Shown here piece by piece: positions 12,589-16,402 of a stretch of 16,402 nt of DNA (the first letter of the stretch is position 1; the number at the start of each line of letters is the position of its first letter). The stretch spans positions 1 through 16,402 of the forward strand of contig DHFT01000056.1 in assembly GCA_002402375.1 (NCBI GenBank), written 5' to 3'. Below the pieces are notes generated by a model. That model saw only the letters and a list, made by a program, of their open reading frames with translations. It was not told the DNA's origin and made no database searches. Source of the DNA: Elusimicrobia bacterium UBA4817. GTDB taxonomy: Bacteria; Elusimicrobiota; UBA8919. A program made the position numbers and the translations under genes.

Positions 12589-13149
12589 ATGAAGTTTGTC
12601 ATTGGTCTGGGTAATCCCGGAAAAAAATATTTCGCAACGCGCCACAATATAGGTTTTGCCGTGCTTGATAATTTTGCCGAGGATAAATCATTAAAGTGGC
12701 GGGAATATAAAGACCTTGCAGAAATATCTTTATGCGATGAATATCTTATCATAAAACCGACTTTGTTTATGAATAGAAGCGGTTTGGCTATAATGCCTTT
12801 GATAAAAAAATATAAGCCGGATTTTGAGGATATTATTGTTGTTTCCGACGATATGGATATTTCTTTCGGTTGTCTTCGGCTCAGAAAAGGCGGCTCTTCC
12901 GGCGGGCATAACGGTGTTCAATCAATAATTGAATCGCTCGGTACGGATGAATTCTGCCGTATGAGAATAGGAATCGGTCGTCCTCCGTCGGATACCTTAG
13001 ATGCCGTTGATTTTGTCCTTTCAAAATTCAGTCGTCAAGAGGCGTTCAAAATGAAGTCGGTGATTTCACGGGCTTCCGATGCTGTTTCCGTTTTTATTGA
13101 CAGCGGTCTTCAAAAGACAATGAATCTTTTCAACAGGAAACCCGAATAA
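12589..13149 (+). CDS. pth: Peptidyl-tRNA hydrolase
   Basis: Pth frees tRNA from peptidyl-tRNA that drops off the ribosome, in the cytoplasm. 186 residues, normal length. The full active site is present: N9 in GLGNPG, the catalytic H19 in TRHNIGF, N62 in MNRSG, D87 in VVSDDMD and N108 in GGHNGV. It completes the glmU-prs-rplY-pth order (pth is spoVC in Bacillus). No Shine-Dalgarno sequence is seen before the ATG; the region just upstream is pyrimidine-rich, and the MITE-like element ends 38 bp before the start. Like glmU, it is one of two housekeeping genes behind that element and one of two with a poor ribosome binding site. The following permease begins 15 bp after the stop, so the two are probably co-transcribed. 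Confidence 0.97.
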   Translation: MKFVIGLGNPGKKYFATRHNIGFAVLDNFAEDKSLKWREYKDLAEISLCDEYLIIKPTLFMNRSGLAIMPLIKKYKPDFEDIIVVSDDMDISFGCLRLRKGGSSGGHNGVQSIIESLGTDEFCRMRIGIGRPPSDTLDAVDFVLSKFSRQEAFKMKSVISRASDAVSVFIDSGLQKTMNLFNRKPE

Positions 13150-13164
13150 AGGAGAAAGTGATAT

Positions 13165-14442
13165 ATGAACAAAGAGTTAATTTCACTTTCAGTATTTCTG
13201 CTCGCATACTTATGTTTCGTCATCCTTCCGCATAAAAGAACCATTGTCTCAATAATCGGAGTTTTAATTTTATTTTTTTTCGGAGCCATCTCCGTAAAAG
13301 ATGCCTTAACATCCTCTTATGGTATCAACTGGAATGTGATGGGAATTTTCGTCGGCACGCTTATTGTCGCCGATATTTTTATGGAAAGCAGGTTTCCCGC
13401 ATACCTTGCCGAAATAATCGTTAACCGTGCGAAGAATACCGCATGGGCGATACTTTTTATATGTGCGCTCTCCGGATTCATCTCCGCATTTGTTGAAAAT
13501 GTTGCCACCGTTTTAATAGTTGCGCCGATTGCCCTTGCCCTCGCAAAAAAACTTAAAATCAATCCGACCAATATGATGATAGCGATTGCAATCTCTTCAA
13601 ACCTGCAGGGCACCGCAACGCTTATAGGCGACCCACCGAGTATGCTTTTAGGCGGTTTTGCAAAAATGAATTTTTTTGATTTTTTCTTTTATCAGGGAAA
13701 ACCAAGTATTTTTTTTGCGGTGGAGTTAGGGGCAATCGTATCTTTTTTTGTGCTTTACTATTTTTTCAGGCAACACAAAGAAAAAACGGAATTGGTTGCC
13801 CGGGAAAAAGTGAAGTCATGGTTTCCGACGGTCGTTCTTATTCTTTTAATCGTGCTTCTTGCCGGCTCTTCTTTTTTTGATAAAAATTTCGGATATATGG
13901 CGGGCGTTATATGTATGGTCGCAGGATTTATTTCGCTTGTCTGGGGTTCTCTCGCAAAAAAAGAAAAAATCTTTGTAGGGCTTAAAAAACTTGACTGGGA
14001 CACGACTTTTTTTCTGATGGCGGTTTTTATTCTGGTCGGCGGACTTTCATTAAACGGCTGGATTGAAAAAATCTCCGTCGGGCTTTCGGGTTTAATCGGA
14101 CAAAATATATTTCTCGGTTTTACTGCGATTGTTTTTCTGTCGGTTTTTCTGTCGGCGTTTATAGACAATGTCCCGTATCTTGCAGCGATGATTCCTGTTG
14201 CGATGTCTGTCTCGGCAAATCTCGGCGTTAATCCATCTTTGTTTTTATTCGGACTTTTGATAGGTGCATCAATCGGAGGAAACATTACTCCTATCGGTGC
14301 GTCGGCAAACATAGTCGCCTGCGGTATCCTAAAAAAAGAGGGGTATCCCGTCCGGTTTTTTGATTTCGTGAAAATGGGTTTGCCGTTCACGCTTGTTGCC
14401 GTTTTTACGTCGTATCTATTTGTCTGGTTTGTCTGGAAATAA
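13165..14442 (+). CDS. ArsB/NhaD/SLC13-type ion transporter (permease)
   Basis: 425 residues, inner membrane, with 10-12 predicted hydrophobic helices. It has the two-fold repeat of the ion-transporter superfamily: the first half carries FVENVAT (110-115) and SNLQGTATLIGDPPS (145-159); the second carries FIDNVP (332-337) and GGNITPIGASANIVA (371-385). These paired hairpin motifs form the substrate site in ArsB, NhaD and SLC13 proteins. The substrate could be Na+/H+ exchange, a dicarboxylate or another anion; the sequence does not decide. GGAG lies 10 bp before the ATG. It follows pth closely and precedes a predicted Na+-pumping pyrophosphatase, so a Na+-linked role is attractive but is inference. 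Confidence 0.85.
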   Translation: MNKELISLSVFLLAYLCFVILPHKRTIVSIIGVLILFFFGAISVKDALTSSYGINWNVMGIFVGTLIVADIFMESRFPAYLAEIIVNRAKNTAWAILFICALSGFISAFVENVATVLIVAPIALALAKKLKINPTNMMIAIAISSNLQGTATLIGDPPSMLLGGFAKMNFFDFFFYQGKPSIFFAVELGAIVSFFVLYYFFRQHKEKTELVAREKVKSWFPTVVLILLIVLLAGSSFFDKNFGYMAGVICMVAGFISLVWGSLAKKEKIFVGLKKLDWDTTFFLMAVFILVGGLSLNGWIEKISVGLSGLIGQNIFLGFTAIVFLSVFLSAFIDNVPYLAAMIPVAMSVSANLGVNPSLFLFGLLIGASIGGNITPIGASANIVACGILKKEGYPVRFFDFVKMGLPFTLVAVFTSYLFVWFVWK

Positions 14443-14449
14443 AAATGCC

Positions 14450-14512
14450 GGAAGTGGGAAGTGGGAAGTTGGAAGTGGTTTTAACTACTTCCTACTTACT
14501 ACTATCTACTTC
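14450..14512 (+). repeat. Inverted heptanucleotide array E (permease-hppA gap)
   Basis: The left arm is GGAAGTG, GGAAGTG, GGAAGTT, GGAAGTG (14450-14477). The right arm is CTACTTC, CTACTTA, CTACTAT, CTACTTC (14485-14512). The arms can fold around GTTTTAA. The array fills most of the 96-bp gap and ends 10 bp before AAGGAGG of the next gene. Confidence 0.9.
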
Positions 14513-14538
14513 CTGTTGTTACAAGGAGGGTTTGAGTT

Positions 14539-16402
14539 ATGATTGGTTTGTTTGGTGATTTGTCAAGTATTTGGGCGGGGCTTGTTTCCGGTATTGTGGG
14601 TTTGGCTTTCGTCGGTTATCTGGCGAACAGGATTTTGAAAAAAGACCCGGGAAACGAAAAAATGGTTGCAATCTCTAAATCCATTCAGGACGGTGCGATG
14701 GCTTTTTTGGCACGCGAGTATAAATCAATAGGAATTTTTGTGCTCATACTCGCCGCCGTTATTTTCTTCGGCGTTACAAAAAAAACGGCCGTGGCATTTA
14801 TATCCGGTGCGGCTTGTTCAATTTTAGCAGGTTATATCGGAATGAAAATTGCAACGAAATCAAATTCACGGACTGCACAAGCATCCGTCAAATCCGTGGG
14901 CGATGCAATAGATGTTGCGTTTCCCGGCGGCTCCGTTATGGGGATGTCCGTTGTTTCCCTCGGGCTTTTGGGATTATCTATCGTATATCTTATTTTTATA
15001 CATCACGCGTTAGGTCATCAACCATCATTATTTGATGCGATTTTGGAAGCGACGCAACTTATAGCCGGATTTTCTATGGGTGCTTCATCAGTTGCGCTTT
15101 TTGCCCGCGTCGGCGGCGGAATTTACACAAAAGCCGCGGATGTCGGCGCAGACCTCGTCGGAAAAGTTGAAGCCGGAATCCCGGAAGACGACCCTCGCAA
15201 CCCTGCGGTTATTGCCGATAATGTCGGGGATAATGTCGGCGATGTCGCGGGAATGGGAGCCGATTTATATGAAAGTTATGTCGGTGCGCTCGTGTCGGCG
15301 CTTGTTATCGCGGCCGCGCCGAATCCTACAATAGATATAAAAGGAATTATGCTTGCCTTCCTGCTTGCTGCGTGGGGAATTATTTGTTCTATCGTCGGAG
15401 TGCAGTTTGTCCTTTCAGGCGGTGCGAAAACGGATGCACAAAAAGCGATGAATAACGGTATGACTGTCAGCGCAATTTTACTTGCAATCGGTTCATTTGT
15501 TCTGTGCAAGGTCTGGTATGGTAATCTCGGATTTTTCTGGGCGGTGCTTTCGGGACTTGTAGCGGGAATGATTGTCGGTTTTGTAGCGCAGGTTTATACT
15601 TCCGGTAAAGCCGTTGAGGAAATTGCAAAAGCGGCAAAGACGGGTCCTGCCACTCTCGTGATTCAGGGAATGGCGACTGCGATGAAATCAACAGTCGTTC
15701 CGCTGGTTGCAATCGCGGTTGCGACAATTGTTGCGTATCAAACGGCGGGAATTTTCGGCATTGCGCTTTCAGCAATCGGTATGCTTGCATTAACGGGAAT
15801 GACTGTCGCAGTTGATGCTTACGGTCCGATTGCCGATAATGCCGCAGGAATTTCGGAGATGGCACACCTTGGACCCGAGGCAAGAAAAAGATGCGAAAAA
15901 CTGGACGCCGTCGGAAATACAACTGCCGCAATAGGCAAGGGTTTTGCAATCGGTTCTGCGGCGCTGACTGCTCTTGCACTTTTTACCGCTTATTCTCAGA
16001 CGATTCATCTTTCTGTAATAGATGCTCTAAATTCAACGGTGATAGCAGGAATGTTCGTCGGTGGAATTGTTCCGTTTGTTTTCTGTGCCGAGACGATGCA
16101 GGCGGTAGGACGCGCGGCATTCGGCGTAGTTGAAGAGGTTCGCCGTCAGTGGAAAGAAATTCCCGGCTTGATGGAAGGGAAAGTTATGCCCGATTCGGCG
16201 AGGATTGTTGACATCACAACGAAGGGTGCGTTGAAAGAAATGATTTTCCCCGGCGTGATGGCGGTTGTGCTTCCCGTCGTCATAGGAGTTTTTCTCGGCT
16301 CGGCGGCCCTCGGCGGATTTTTGGTCGGCTCGCTTATTACCGGCGTTCCGCTTGCAATTTTTCTTGCAAATGCCGGAGGCGCATGGGATAATGCAAAAAA
16401 AT
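14539..16402 (+). CDS. hppA: Membrane-bound ion-translocating pyrophosphatase, 3' end outside the window
   Basis: The first 621 codons of a protein that is usually 670-730 residues. It hydrolyses PPi and pumps H+ or Na+ across the inner membrane. AAGGAGG (14523-14529) lies 9 bp before the ATG. The catalytic motifs are present: DVGADLVGKVE (201-211), DDPRNPAVIADNVGDNVGD (217-235) and, further on, DAYGPIADNAAGI (427-438). The K+ signature GNTTAAIGKG (459-468) has Ala and Gly where K+-independent enzymes have Lys and Thr, so it should be K+-dependent. In the sixth helix the acidic residue falls three after D242 (D-L-Y-E245), as in Na+-pumping enzymes such as that of Thermotoga; proton pumps place it elsewhere. 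Na+ or dual Na+/H+ pumping is therefore predicted, not proven. The final catalytic segment lies beyond the window. Confidence 0.97.
   Translation, partial: MIGLFGDLSSIWAGLVSGIVGLAFVGYLANRILKKDPGNEKMVAISKSIQDGAMAFLAREYKSIGIFVLILAAVIFFGVTKKTAVAFISGAACSILAGYIGMKIATKSNSRTAQASVKSVGDAIDVAFPGGSVMGMSVVSLGLLGLSIVYLIFIHHALGHQPSLFDAILEATQLIAGFSMGASSVALFARVGGGIYTKAADVGADLVGKVEAGIPEDDPRNPAVIADNVGDNVGDVAGMGADLYESYVGALVSALVIAAAPNPTIDIKGIMLAFLLAAWGIICSIVGVQFVLSGGAKTDAQKAMNNGMTVSAILLAIGSFVLCKVWYGNLGFFWAVLSGLVAGMIVGFVAQVYTSGKAVEEIAKAAKTGPATLVIQGMATAMKSTVVPLVAIAVATIVAYQTAGIFGIALSAIGMLALTGMTVAVDAYGPIADNAAGISEMAHLGPEARKRCEKLDAVGNTTAAIGKGFAIGSAALTALALFTAYSQTIHLSVIDALNSTVIAGMFVGGIVPFVFCAETMQAVGRAAFGVVEEVRRQWKEIPGLMEGKVMPDSARIVDITTKGALKEMIFPGVMAVVLPVVIGVFLGSAALGGFLVGSLITGVPLAIFLANAGGAWDNAKK

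Noticed and set aside
13758..14390. 210-codon reverse-strand open frame under the permease
   Set aside because: It is a mirror of a well-supported membrane-protein gene, with no recognisable domain and no ribosome binding site.
15467..15979. Reverse-strand open frame under hppA
   Set aside because: It overlaps conserved catalytic motifs of the pyrophosphatase and encodes a Gln/Pro/Arg-rich sequence with no signs of a real protein.

Overview
The window reads as chromosomal DNA from an uncultured, AT-leaning bacterium with an outer membrane. That is inferred from a PorV-like outer-membrane barrel, a secreted Kelch protein with a FlgD/type IX-like C-terminal domain, and abundant short palindromic repeats of the kind common in poorly studied phyla (Elusimicrobia, Firestonebacteria, Omnitrophica or FCB-type lineages). 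The exact phylum cannot be fixed from this sequence alone. All genes lie on the + strand.

Left half (1-8835), an envelope and signalling cluster: the 3' part of a receiver-histidine kinase hybrid; a REP-associated tyrosine transposase (RAYT); a 1234-residue secreted Kelch/fibronectin-like protein; a single-domain response regulator; a PorV-like barrel with a coiled coil and TPR tail; and a TPR/transmembrane/HEAT-like protein. Several junctions overlap by a few bases (ATGA at 1711-1714 and 7561-7564, ATGAATAA at 5915-5922), so translation is probably coupled.

Right half (8836-16402), housekeeping: a tRNA-Gln(UUG) with its own promoter, then glmU-prs-rplY-pth (the same order as gcaD-prs-ctc-spoVC in Bacillus), an ArsB/NhaD/SLC13-type permease, and the first 621 codons of a membrane pyrophosphatase whose motifs predict a K+-dependent, Na+-pumping enzyme.

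The most striking content is the repeats. (1) A bipartite REP element lies next to the RAYT gene and twice more, in frame, inside it; the arms differ between copies but remain complementary. (2) Tandem arrays with a strict 7-bp period occur at five gene starts. The unit differs at each locus, and four arrays have purine-rich and pyrimidine-rich arms that are inverted relative to each other. Three end just before a Shine-Dalgarno sequence and two lie in the first codons of secreted proteins. (3) A GTCATT...AATGAC palindrome and a CCGCC/GGCGG palindrome are also inserted in frame. (4) Two copies of a MITE-like element with 19-bp imperfect terminal inverted repeats precede glmU and pth. As a result the signal-peptide regions of all three exported proteins are largely encoded by repeat DNA, and the kinase, transposase and TPR/HEAT protein carry repeat-derived internal segments. 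This resembles the in-frame Rickettsia palindromic elements but involves several unrelated families in one 16-kb stretch.
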